A stretch of DNA of 36,753 nt from DASXUX01 sp036504595 (lineage in GTDB: Bacteria > Planctomycetota > SZUA-567 > H5-PLA8), in NCBI GenBank assembly GCA_036504595.1, contig DASXUX010000080.1, forward strand, positions 1 to 36,753, written 5' to 3'. The translations under genes and the position numbers were made by a program. Position 1 is the stretch's first letter; the number at the start of each line of letters is the position of its first letter. This document shows, in pieces, positions 21,745 through 30,899 of the stretch. The notes below the pieces were generated by a model. It was not told the origin of the DNA. It did no database searches and saw only the letters and a list, made by a program, of their open reading frames with translations.

Positions 21745-24700
21745 TTACGGCGCTCTTGGCGACCGTTCGGCGGCCTTCGCCTCCGCCGCCTCCCGCATGT
21801 TTGACTGCTGCGTGCCGCACGGAAACGGTCCGCGCCGTGCCTTCCAGAAATCGCCGCTGTCCTCGTATAGCACTTCCACCCGCCCGCCCTGCGGCGGAAC
21901 GCTCAGCGTGCGATAGTCGCTTTCGCCGCTGATGGGATCGAGCACGTACGTGCCGCGGCAGGGCACGGCTTTCGCCAACAAGTTGCGTACGTCTCCGGGC
22001 AGCCGCACCCATTCTCGTGTCGGGTTCAGGTACACCAGCATCACTACGTTGCGCTTCTTGTTGTAAATGACGGCGCGGCGTAGCGCCGATGCGCCGATGT
22101 CGACCTTGCCGGCCGCCGTTTCGTCGAGATAGACCATCTGGTTTTGATCGTCCGTCAACGCTTTTACCCCCTGCGCGAGCCAGAGCTGCGTCAACAGGTG
22201 GAACTGCGGGTCCACATCGAAGGTAGGCTTCTTCAGGAGCTGCTCGCAGGCATGCGTCAGCGCCGCGCGCGCATCCAGCGCAGACTGCGCCGGGATCTCT
22301 CGGTCCGGGAAATGCTTCGCTGCGGAATAGCCAAAGGGTGTCGTGAAACCGAAGACCACGCGATAATCGAGCGCGGGCACGAACAACTTGAGCGTGTCGC
22401 CTTTCGTCTCAATCGTCTCGCCGGTTTCGGCGTCATACCAACAGACAGTCTTGCCGCCGCAGAACTTCTCAAGATTCTTCGGCGTCACCGTCGCTGCCAG
22501 ATCGCTCTGTCCCTGGTTCGAGACCACCAGCAAAGCGCGTTTTTCGGCGGTATACGCAGAGACCAGTGTCGGCAGCTTGTCAGCAGCATCAAAAATGTCG
22601 CTGGCGTAGTACGGGTGCCACTTCAGCGTCGGATCGTCCAGACGGAAGGTGTCGAGTGCATACAGCCAGCGCCAAGCCTGATCGCTGTCGCGCGAAAAAT
22701 CCGTGCAATCCAGCAGGAACAGCCGGCTGCAGAGCGTGCGCCAATACTGCCGGGTCGCACCGTCGCTGGGCTCCTGAAACAGCCACTGCAGATGAATGCC
22801 CCACTGCTTGGACAGAACGATGCGCAGTTCGTCCAGCGGAATCTTGTCCGATGCGGGGCACTCACCGCACAGCGCCACGCGGCAGAACGACCGGCCCGGC
22901 AGCGCCGCGCTGATGAGATTGGCCCAGACGTACGGGCTGTCCGGCCAACCGGCATCGGTGGCGCTATGAGCGATTCGTTTCTGAAAGAGGCGGTTATTCC
23001 AGATCATGCTCTCACACTCGCGCTGTCCGTTCTCGCCGGAGTAGCCGTAACCCGCCTCGGGCTGATCCCACCAGGTGTAGGTCGGGTTGTCTTGATAGAC
23101 TTCGTCAATGCCGCCCTTGCGCGCCATCTGATCGAACCACCACACGCGATAGTCCAGGTTGCTCGCGCACGTGTTCGAGACCGCTTCGACCGCCACGTAG
23201 CGATTCGGCGTTACGCCAGCTTCTTCCAGCGGTTTGCGCATATGATCCGGCAGAGGACTCAGCGTCATTGTGTCGAAACCGAGGTCACTGCCCCATTCGC
23301 GCCAGAATTGCAGATACTCCGGCGTCCCCGCGCATTCGCTACATGAGGACGCGAGCACCGGCACGAAGTCGCAGCCCTTCTGCCGATACGTTTCGTCCAC
23401 CCATTTTTTGAGCTTCGCCATGTCGGTGAACCGCCCATACGTCGGGTACACCCACGCCCGTGCGAAGCCGGCGTGATAGCGGCCGCCTTGTCCGTGGTAG
23501 CGATTCGGATAATTTTGCGTGCGCCACAACCGGAAGTTGTCCGGCATAGGCTTGTACGGCGTCGCTTGGAGCGCAAACGAAAACGTGCGCGGCTTCTCTA
23601 CCGTAATCGGCGCGTTTACAAACCACACGCGCAGCACCGTGCGCTCGCCCTCCCGGTCCACCGCCGCGGCTGGCAGCGCCTTGCCATCATCATGCATCCC
23701 GAACATCGATGCGCAGGAGTAGATCAGCCCACGTTCATCGTCGCCAAGCCACACGTAGGCGGGCATGTTTCCGTGACGTCGATTCGGGTAATCCAATGGC
23801 GGGTGCGCCTTGCTGTCCCACACACGTCCCGCGTTGCCTTTCAGCACGCCCAAAGCTGCCGGATCGTTGCCCCAGACCGAAAGTTGCCTGTCCGCGTCAA
23901 TCAGGAACGCGTGCTCCTTCTTCAGTGGGATTTCGAGCCGCAGCGACGCCAGATCCAACGGCGTCTTCTCTGCAGCCAGCGTTGCCGTGTAGCGATAGAA
24001 GCCGTCGTAGTCGAACTCGCCGGCGACGGAGAGCGCGATACTGCCGCCGCTGAACACCTGCTGCGTCGCGAACATTCCTTTGCTTATTCGCGAGAAAGTG
24101 GCCGCACCGCCCTTCAGCACAATTTCCACGCCCGCCTTCGTTGTCGCCACGAGCACAGCCGGCGACGCGAGCACTTCCTTGCCGCCCGCGAGCAATGAAG
24201 TCAGCAATCCCTCCGCACCGAGCGTGCACGTTCGCCCCCAGCACGTCAGCGACGTGCCCGCCTGCGTCGGCTCGGTGAACGGGCGCACGACAATGTCCTG
24301 CATGCCCGCCTTCTCGGCCTCCTCAAAGGCCATGATCGCCCGCACGAACTCGGATGCCTGCGTCGCGAGCACTTTCTGTGCGGCGTCGAGCACCTCCGCG
24401 CGAAAGACGTATTTCCCCGCCGGCATCCGCGTAGTCTGGTCGGTAATCTGTAGCGTCCCCGCCATCTGTCCCTTGTTCTCGATGGGCAGGTTCCAGCGCC
24501 GTAGTTCGGTTCCGTCGCGCGAAACGGTCAGGCGCAGCGTCGCGGCCGGTTTTACTTCCGCCAGCGTCCGCACGTCCACGCTCCAGTCGAAGCTGTTGCG
24601 CGACGGATAGACGCCGGTCTGGAAGACGAACCGCGTGGCGAAGTACTCCTTCAGCCAGCGGTCTTCGTCCTTCGCCGGCCGCCAATAGGGAATGAACTGG

Positions 24701-25752
24701 TCGTAGACGACTGTTTCCGCGGGCATCTCGCACACAACGACGCGCCCGAATGTGTCGCGTTCTTCGGGCGCCGCTGGGAACGCCCGCACGTTGAAGTTTC
24801 CATCTCCCTTTGCACCCCACATCATGTTCGGACCGATCGCATTTGTGCCGCTCTTCGCGCCGATCGGCTTGTCGCTTTTGAAAAGGTTTACCGAGACGCG
24901 CATGCTCGCCTCGGTTGTCCCGCTGTTGGTCCCTTCACCGCCGATGAAGAAATCGTACTCGTTCATTCCCGCCAGACGCGTGCACAGATAGTTCGCCTGT
25001 CGCTTGTCGTCGAAACGAACCCGCGCGAAGCGCGCGCGGTCATCGAGCTTGTCGGTGGACGACAGCGTACCAATGATCACCGGGTCCGCGTAGCGGAACG
25101 CGCACTGCACGCCCCACGTGTCGCCGTCCTCCGGCGGACCGCCCAGCGCCTCGAAGGGCACACTCACCGCGCCGCGCCAGATGTGTGACGGATCCCACTG
25201 CATAGCCGCATAAACGATGTCCTTCGCCTTCCAGTCCAGGTGGAATTGCCCGACCTGCGGCAGGTCCTTTTCTGTGCGCAGAATGCCGGCCGCGTTCCCG
25301 ACGAAACGGTACACCGGCCCGCGCGGACGTCCCTGGCGATCACGCGGTTCAACCAGCAGTTCGAAGACGTCGTCCGTCGCCAGATTTCCGTCAGCCTTGG
25401 TCACGTCTTGCCGCAGTTGGCGTCCCCAGGGCTGCGGCATGTCAGGGATGAAGACAATAGCGTCAGCGCCATACGCGATGGCCAACGCTGCGTTTCCGCC
25501 TACGCACGGGAAACCAATCCGGTGCGTCTTCATGTCCACGAAACCGTTGAAGCCCGCCAGGTAGCCGAACTTGGTTTGGATATTGATGGTCGTGATCCGC
25601 GGCAGGTTGCCGGGCGTTCGTGCGACCGCAAGAAACGGCGTTGGGTAGGCGCGCACACCATCAGCAAAGAGAGGCAGGGCATCCACTTTCACCGGTTCGC
25701 CGGCGACAACGGCCGTTGTCCACGCCATCAGCGCCAGTAGAAACTGCTTCAT
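21745..25752 (-). CDS. Very large secreted DUF6067 glycosidase-like protein with CBM9-like domain
   Basis: Protein of 1335 aa. The ATG at 25752, with GGGGAG upstream and a signal peptide MKQFLLALMAWTTAVVAGEP, is preferred over a longer reading. Residues about 25-260 resemble a CBM9/DOMON-like domain (ALAIAYGADAIVFIP, then WRGAVSVPFEALGG). The middle has beta domains, then a DUF6067/GH123-N-like segment around residue 665 (YVWLGDDERGLIYSCASMFG, later TFSFALQATPYKPMPDNFR). A TIM-barrel-like catalytic region follows (ARAWVYPTYGRFTDMAKLKK; VYQDNPTYTWWDQPE near residue 886), and a C-terminal beta domain. I know this architecture from planctomycete, verrucomicrobial and lentisphaeral genomes; the substrate is unknown and the catalytic acids are not assigned here. 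First gene of a probable operon with the amidohydrolase. Confidence 0.85.
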   Translation of the reverse strand: MKQFLLALMAWTTAVVAGEPVKVDALPLFADGVRAYPTPFLAVARTPGNLPRITTINIQTKFGYLAGFNGFVDMKTHRIGFPCVGGNAALAIAYGADAIVFIPDMPQPWGRQLRQDVTKADGNLATDDVFELLVEPRDRQGRPRGPVYRFVGNAAGILRTEKDLPQVGQFHLDWKAKDIVYAAMQWDPSHIWRGAVSVPFEALGGPPEDGDTWGVQCAFRYADPVIIGTLSSTDKLDDRARFARVRFDDKRQANYLCTRLAGMNEYDFFIGGEGTNSGTTEASMRVSVNLFKSDKPIGAKSGTNAIGPNMMWGAKGDGNFNVRAFPAAPEERDTFGRVVVCEMPAETVVYDQFIPYWRPAKDEDRWLKEYFATRFVFQTGVYPSRNSFDWSVDVRTLAEVKPAATLRLTVSRDGTELRRWNLPIENKGQMAGTLQITDQTTRMPAGKYVFRAEVLDAAQKVLATQASEFVRAIMAFEEAEKAGMQDIVVRPFTEPTQAGTSLTCWGRTCTLGAEGLLTSLLAGGKEVLASPAVLVATTKAGVEIVLKGGAATFSRISKGMFATQQVFSGGSIALSVAGEFDYDGFYRYTATLAAEKTPLDLASLRLEIPLKKEHAFLIDADRQLSVWGNDPAALGVLKGNAGRVWDSKAHPPLDYPNRRHGNMPAYVWLGDDERGLIYSCASMFGMHDDGKALPAAAVDREGERTVLRVWFVNAPITVEKPRTFSFALQATPYKPMPDNFRLWRTQNYPNRYHGQGGRYHAGFARAWVYPTYGRFTDMAKLKKWVDETYRQKGCDFVPVLASSCSECAGTPEYLQFWREWGSDLGFDTMTLSPLPDHMRKPLEEAGVTPNRYVAVEAVSNTCASNLDYRVWWFDQMARKGGIDEVYQDNPTYTWWDQPEAGYGYSGENGQRECESMIWNNRLFQKRIAHSATDAGWPDSPYVWANLISAALPGRSFCRVALCGECPASDKIPLDELRIVLSKQWGIHLQWLFQEPSDGATRQYWRTLCSRLFLLDCTDFSRDSDQAWRWLYALDTFRLDDPTLKWHPYYASDIFDAADKLPTLVSAYTAEKRALLVVSNQGQSDLAATVTPKNLEKFCGGKTVCWYDAETGETIETKGDTLKLFVPALDYRVVFGFTTPFGYSAAKHFPDREIPAQSALDARAALTHACEQLLKKPTFDVDPQFHLLTQLWLAQGVKALTDDQNQMVYLDETAAGKVDIGASALRRAVIYNKKRNVVMLVYLNPTREWVRLPGDVRNLLAKAVPCRGTYVLDPISGESDYRTLSVPPQGGRVEVLYEDSGDFWKARRGPFPCGTQQSNMREAAEAKAAERSPRAP

Positions 25753-25879
25753 CGCTGAATCTCCCCAGAAGATGTCCCCGTTGTGTGCGTGGCCTACGTT
25801 TGGCGGTGAGGCCCGAGCGCGCAATCTACAAGGATAAGCCGCACCAATACAAGCAGAAGCAGTGCCGTTCGGGCAACAA

Positions 25880-25895
25880 CGGGTTATTCAACCCG
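25880..25895. promoter_or_regulatory. Small hairpin in the divergent intergenic region
   Basis: CGGGTT and AACCCG around ATTC lie 30 nt upstream of the lyase start, in the 173-nt divergent region between the DUF6067 gene and the lyase gene. It could be an operator or a leader hairpin. The rest of this gap shows no clear promoter. Confidence 0.25.
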
Positions 25896-25925
25896 GTGCA
25901 TGCGGGCTTCGGGAGAGATTTTAAT

Positions 25926-28520
25926 ATGCCAAGCCGATCAGGGAAACGGACACCAGCTATACTTTTCCTCATCACCTGTGGATTGGCACAGACGCAGCTT
26001 CTGGCGGGCGACGCTAACGCGCCGGCCACTGTGGCCGGGTACCAGGCCGTTGTCGCTCCGGCGAATATCGCACCGACCCCGGGGACGGCGGATGATCCGG
26101 CTCAGAAGGTGGAAGTCGTCGGCGAGCCGCGAATGTCCGAGGGGCATCCGTGCACGCTGTGGGATAAGCAGGATCTGACTGAACTGCGACAGCAGCTTAA
26201 GACCGACAAGGTGCTGCAGGCTGCTTTTATCGCTCTGAAGTCTGCAACGGACAAACGCATCACTCAGCCGCTGAACGTGCCGGTCCCGCAAAAAGGCCCG
26301 GATGGGAACTGGATGTATCCCGGCGACTTCCTGCCCGGCGACGGCTCGCCGAATCAGAAGATCGGGCGGAACAGCGGCGCCAACGCGTCGTCCATCGCCG
26401 ATCTGGGGACGATGTACTCGCTTACGGGAGAAGAGAAATACGGAGAGTTCTGCAAGCAGATGCTGCTGGCCTATGCGCAGAGCTACGCGCATTACGGGCA
26501 TCCGCCTTTCAAAGGAGAGCCCTGGACACTCCGGGCCTACCGCAGCGCCTTTGATGGCAGGCTGACCGGACAGTTTCTGGACGATGGCTTCTGGCTGATC
26601 AAAGTGGCCTGGGGCTACGACCAGATATTTCATCTGCCATCGTGGACGGCTGAAGAACGCAAACAGGTTCGAGAGGACCTTTTCGAAGCCGTCTCGGCGC
26701 AGTTCGTCGCCGAAATCATCGGTCCGGCGAGCTATCTGGGAACTCGCGATAACCGCTCGGCGCTCTGCGCATCGGGGGTGCTGCTGGCCGGTTATGCGTG
26801 CGAAGATGAAAAACTGATTAACTACGCCTTGTACGGAAAGGGCGGCACGAAGGACAAACCGACGGGCGGGGTCTTCGGAACGCATTTCACGCCGGCCTGT
26901 ATTTTGCCGGACGGCCTGTGGGTCGAAGGTGCGCCGGCCTACCAGTTGCAGATTGCCGGAGCCGCGCTGTTCAACGATGCGGAGATTCTGTGGCGGCACG
27001 GCGTGGACATGTACCGCTACCGCAACGGCGTGCTCAAGCGTCTGCTGGACTCCGGGCTGCTGCTGGCCAATCCCGATCCAAGCATGACGGTGCCATGCCT
27101 GCACGACTCCGGGCGGTTCTCCTTATTGGATTCGCGCGACTGGCTCAACGGGGAGATTGGCACCGCCTACGAATCCGGCTACCGGCGCTACCGTGATCCG
27201 CGCTACGTGCCGTTGCTCAAGAACGCCACCAAGCACCTCTCTCTGACGATCCACAGTGGGCCGCCGTCAACCTTGACGACCTGGCCGGCCGAAGCTGAGA
27301 CAGTGCGAGTCCCGATGCAGAATGTCAACTTTTACGCTACGGGCTACGGGATTCTGCGGGTCAGCGAAGCGGAACGGACCAACAGCCTGCTGCTGGAATT
27401 CGGCCCCAGCGCCGGACACGCTCATCCGTCAAAACTGGGTATCGACCTTTACGCGTTCGGCGACACGCTGCTGCCTTTCCCAGGAGTGATTTTTCCCTAC
27501 AACGATCCACTGGACGTAAAGTGGTACTGGACGACCCTCTCCAATTGCGCACTCGAAGTGGACGAGAAGCCGCAGATTTACTCGGGGAACCGCTACAAGT
27601 TCCCGCGCACGTTGCCGGACCCGGTCGCACTGCAACTGGTGTATGGCCCAGGCACGACGCTGGGGATACAGCGCGCCTATTCCGACACAGTGAATCCGGG
27701 CGTCACGCTGGACCGGTCCCTGTTCCTGACATCAGGGTACTTAGCGGACCTGTTCGGAGCGTTTAGCGCGGCGCCGCACCAATATGATCTTGCATGGCAT
27801 TTCCGCGGAGAGTTGAGCACTGAACTTCCCTTAGCGGCGATGAAGTTCCCCGAACCCGTGGCCGACGGCTACAACGCGCTGGACAACGTCCGGCACGCGG
27901 CGACGGACCAAGCTTGGTCGGCCACAATCCGTTTCCACGACAAGCCGGTACGTTTTCTCACGGCGGCGGGGGCGGGCACCGACGTCATCATTGGTGATGG
28001 CTATTTCGAGGGACGCAAAGAACGCCCGCCGACGGTTCTGTCGCGCCGGGTCAATCAGAAGAATGCGCTCTACAGTCAGGCACTCGACCTTTCTGGAGAC
28101 AAAGAGGCTTATGTGAAAGGGATTGTGCAGACAGGCGGGTTGGAGGCCGGGTACGGTCTGCTCAACATTCAAACAGCCCAAGGCACGGATTTGTGCTTCG
28201 CCGCTTTCCGCCCTGGCACCTATACCGCCGGAGACCTGACAACCGATGCCCAGCAAGCGATGGTGCTGAGGGATGGGACGTCGGTGCGTGCCATGTATCT
28301 CGGCGGTGGCAAACTGCTCAAAGTCGGCGACGCTGTTCTGGAACGCAGCGAGTCTGGTTTGGCCTGTGTCGAGAAACTCGCCGACGGGACGGTTTCGGTC
28401 GCCAATCCATCGCCGACTAAGACTAAGATAACGGTGACTCTGCCTGCCTTGGGAGGAAGCAAGACTGTAGATCTAGAAGCGGGAGCCCGCTGGATCAGCC
28501 CCGCTGGAGCCACCAAATAG
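25926..28520 (+). CDS. Secreted heparinase II/III-type polysaccharide lyase
   Basis: Protein of 864 aa. The frame is open upstream to 25620, but ATG 25926 follows GGGAGA and starts a signal peptide (about 1-28). An alpha/alpha-toroid (alginate lyase/heparinase II-III N-type) domain spans about 75-420: NASSIADLGTMYSLTGEEKY, WGYDQIFHLPSWTAEERK, RDNRSALCASGVL. The heparinase II/III C-type beta domain follows: GHAHPSKLGIDLYAFG (residues 497-512), FPYNDPLDVKWYWTTLSNC, LEVDEKPQ. The Tyr-rich and His-containing motifs fit a beta-eliminating uronate lyase (PL12, 15, 17 or 21-like). The substrate, a uronic-acid polymer such as alginate, heparosan or ulvan, is not decided. It runs divergently from the DUF6067 gene and converges within 6 nt on the next gene. 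Confidence 0.88.
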   Translation: MPSRSGKRTPAILFLITCGLAQTQLLAGDANAPATVAGYQAVVAPANIAPTPGTADDPAQKVEVVGEPRMSEGHPCTLWDKQDLTELRQQLKTDKVLQAAFIALKSATDKRITQPLNVPVPQKGPDGNWMYPGDFLPGDGSPNQKIGRNSGANASSIADLGTMYSLTGEEKYGEFCKQMLLAYAQSYAHYGHPPFKGEPWTLRAYRSAFDGRLTGQFLDDGFWLIKVAWGYDQIFHLPSWTAEERKQVREDLFEAVSAQFVAEIIGPASYLGTRDNRSALCASGVLLAGYACEDEKLINYALYGKGGTKDKPTGGVFGTHFTPACILPDGLWVEGAPAYQLQIAGAALFNDAEILWRHGVDMYRYRNGVLKRLLDSGLLLANPDPSMTVPCLHDSGRFSLLDSRDWLNGEIGTAYESGYRRYRDPRYVPLLKNATKHLSLTIHSGPPSTLTTWPAEAETVRVPMQNVNFYATGYGILRVSEAERTNSLLLEFGPSAGHAHPSKLGIDLYAFGDTLLPFPGVIFPYNDPLDVKWYWTTLSNCALEVDEKPQIYSGNRYKFPRTLPDPVALQLVYGPGTTLGIQRAYSDTVNPGVTLDRSLFLTSGYLADLFGAFSAAPHQYDLAWHFRGELSTELPLAAMKFPEPVADGYNALDNVRHAATDQAWSATIRFHDKPVRFLTAAGAGTDVIIGDGYFEGRKERPPTVLSRRVNQKNALYSQALDLSGDKEAYVKGIVQTGGLEAGYGLLNIQTAQGTDLCFAAFRPGTYTAGDLTTDAQQAMVLRDGTSVRAMYLGGGKLLKVGDAVLERSESGLACVEKLADGTVSVANPSPTKTKITVTLPALGGSKTVDLEAGARWISPAGATK

Positions 28521-28526
28521 GCACGT

Positions 28527-30815
28527 TCAGTTTACGTTGGTCGTGCAGATTCGATAAGGGTGTCCGGCGAACTCCATGGTTCCGCCGCATTCGAAATCGG
28601 CCTTGCCATCCGGGCCCATGTCAAAGCGCGCGCCGGCATTGGTATGAAACACCACAGGGCCGAAGCGGTAGTTGATGAGCTTGCGGCCTTTGAAGTCTGC
28701 GACGGTCAGAACGTACGACTCGGTGCCATGCGTGTCGGCCATCTCGGCGCAAACGGGATCAACCATCCGCGTGTCGCGCAGGCGCTTGTACACCTCGCCC
28801 GTGTCGCCTTTGAAGCGCACCCAATCGATCTCACGATCGCCGCGTGAAACCACGATCACCGTGTTGCGCAAATAATCCGGGGTGCCCCATCCAACGTTCT
28901 TGTGGTAGGCGATGCAAGAGGGATTTCGACCCACTTGTACCAGCCCCGTGCAGCGCACGTCCCCTGGCGCGGCGGGGTCTTCGGTCGCCAGTCCACCGAG
29001 ATGATAGATGCCCATGCGCCCATCGAGCGTTGCGATGTACGCGCGAGATTCTTTGCCTCCGAAGAGACTGGCATTGACGGCTGTGGGCTGAGGGACATCC
29101 AGAACAGCCACGACCGGCGGTTTGGGGCGGGCATCAACAGAGAAATCGTAGGGCCACTGCTTCGGATCGGGGCCGTAGTCGCGCGTCTTCTTGTAGTTCT
29201 CCGCGGTCGTGAAATACATCTCGCGCATGTAAGTGAACAGCGGCTGAAGGTCCAGAAACGCGGCCTTGTTCTCATGCCGCGAAATCACAACTGCAAAACC
29301 GGCGCTGCAGGTGATGTGCTTGTTCTCTCCCTGGTAAAAGGAATCCCGCATCCCCTGCTGCGCAAGGTCCACGTCGCCGGCCTGGGAGTTCTTGCCGTTG
29401 ATGCGGATCCACTCGCTGCCGCGATTGCCGGCTGCGCAAATGCCTGTTGGAGTGGCGAACGGCAGTGGCACGTAACCCATCAGTTTCATGCTTCGAATAC
29501 CGCCAACGTTCGGCAGTCCCGGGTGAACAGCATGCCATTCATAAAGCGCCATCAGTCCATCGGTGTGCATGCTCTCCAAAGCCAGCACAGCGACCTCGCC
29601 CTTCAATTTCTCCAAGTCCCAGATCGTCACGAGCGCGAACTCGTTCTTGTTCGTCACTGCGACCGCTGTCGGAACTTTGTTTTTCGGAAACGCGAAAAAT
29701 GGATTGCCATTCTGCGATGTGCACGTGCCGGCGCAGCCCACGAGCCCGGAACTGAATACCATCACCGCGCTGTTGGACCAACTGGCCGACGAACGCGCAA
29801 GCGCCACAGGCGCGCCGAGGTTTCCGGCGGCGGCCTGTTTCCATGCGGGCGTGGACACGGCAGGTTCAGGATGCCAGCCGCCCCACCACGGCGGTGCGGG
29901 CTTATAGGTGAAGCAGTTGTGGCCCATACCGAGAACGTCAAAGCGATCAACTCCGTGATCGGCCGGCTTGTCTGGAACATAGAAGACCTGGCCCTGCGTG
30001 CTGCTGTAATCGCCCGGATTGTCGCTGGGAGGGCCGCCGACCTGATAGACAAAGCCCTGGCCATTGCGCCCGACTTTGCTCGTCTTGTCCGGCGCCTGCC
30101 AGACCGTGGGAAACTCCTCGGCCTTCTTGTCCTGCTTGTGGTAGTGCTCATAGTCGGGTCCGAGCCGCTTGTGGACCGCCATGAGGCTCCAGTCGAGTGC
30201 CTCACGCAGATAGACTTCTCGGATGACTTTCCCGCTGCGGTCCAGCATGCCGCTGCCCGTGTCCGCAGGTTTCGACGCCGATGCCGGCTGCGTCTCACCG
30301 GCGTTCGCAGCTTGCTTGGCGCCGCTTTTGGCTTCCAGAGCTTTCCAGCGCCCCTTCAGTTCGTCGCCCAGCGTCGCGTCAAGTTGCGCGGCAAGGGTGA
30401 GCGCTTGGTTAGCCTTCTCCGCCTGGCCAGTCGCGATACAGTAGTCAGAAAGCGCTAACGCCCGGCGTGCGTCATCCAGCACGCAGGATTTGGCGATGCT
30501 GGCGACATCCTCTGTCGAAATCTTCTCCCACGGTTGGTCAAGGACGTTTCCTTGGACTTTGACAGAAATCGTTTTTGCGTCGGTTTTGACGAGTTCGGTC
30601 TTCTGCTTTTCGCCAAAGACCGTCAGCCAGACCTCGATCTTCTTGCCTGATTTCGCAACATCGGCGACGGCGGCCTGCACGCCGGCCAAGGCTGCCGATT
30701 TGTCCGGGGGAACATAGTCGCTGCCCCACGCGGCCTCGATACCCAGCAACGCTATGACCATGATGCTGGATAGCTTGGCTCGCCGCGTTGCAGCCACCGG
30801 CCGGTCCTCGTCCAC
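28527..30815 (-). CDS. Large secreted protein, possible beta-propeller, unknown
   Basis: Protein of 762 aa. Start GTG at 30815, with GGAGGA upstream. Signal peptide in the first about 32 residues (LSSIMVIALLGIEAAWGSD). A charged N-terminal part (about 35-200) contains VWLTVFGEKQKTELVKTDAKT and a helical TPR-like stretch (DDARRALALSDYCIATGQAE). The main part (about 200-760) has repeated short strand patterns such as ALVTIWDLEKLKGEVAVLAL, FAVVISRHENKAAFLDL, SRAYIATLDGRMGIYHLGG and NTVIVVSRGDREIDWVRF. These are the look of a YVTN/quinoprotein-like beta-propeller, though I cannot count blades surely. The gene lies 84 nt downstream of the GH42-like gene on the same strand and may be co-transcribed with it. 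Confidence 0.75.
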   Translation of the reverse strand: MDEDRPVAATRRAKLSSIMVIALLGIEAAWGSDYVPPDKSAALAGVQAAVADVAKSGKKIEVWLTVFGEKQKTELVKTDAKTISVKVQGNVLDQPWEKISTEDVASIAKSCVLDDARRALALSDYCIATGQAEKANQALTLAAQLDATLGDELKGRWKALEAKSGAKQAANAGETQPASASKPADTGSGMLDRSGKVIREVYLREALDWSLMAVHKRLGPDYEHYHKQDKKAEEFPTVWQAPDKTSKVGRNGQGFVYQVGGPPSDNPGDYSSTQGQVFYVPDKPADHGVDRFDVLGMGHNCFTYKPAPPWWGGWHPEPAVSTPAWKQAAAGNLGAPVALARSSASWSNSAVMVFSSGLVGCAGTCTSQNGNPFFAFPKNKVPTAVAVTNKNEFALVTIWDLEKLKGEVAVLALESMHTDGLMALYEWHAVHPGLPNVGGIRSMKLMGYVPLPFATPTGICAAGNRGSEWIRINGKNSQAGDVDLAQQGMRDSFYQGENKHITCSAGFAVVISRHENKAAFLDLQPLFTYMREMYFTTAENYKKTRDYGPDPKQWPYDFSVDARPKPPVVAVLDVPQPTAVNASLFGGKESRAYIATLDGRMGIYHLGGLATEDPAAPGDVRCTGLVQVGRNPSCIAYHKNVGWGTPDYLRNTVIVVSRGDREIDWVRFKGDTGEVYKRLRDTRMVDPVCAEMADTHGTESYVLTVADFKGRKLINYRFGPVVFHTNAGARFDMGPDGKADFECGGTMEFAGHPYRICTTNVN

Positions 30816-30899
30816 GATTCATTCCTCCCGTTGCGCTAACACTGCGATTCCGTCTCATGCTAAGGTCATCTGGCCCCAGTTCTTCAGCTCCATGGCGAG

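Noticed and set aside
22144..23346. 400-codon + strand frame inside the DUF6067 gene
   Set aside because: Arg/Gln-rich antisense composition; the - strand protein is continuous with domain patterns through this stretch.
28902..30458. 518-codon + strand frame inside the 762-aa gene
   Set aside because: Same reason: antisense composition, no start signals, while the - strand frame has a signal peptide and regular strand patterns.
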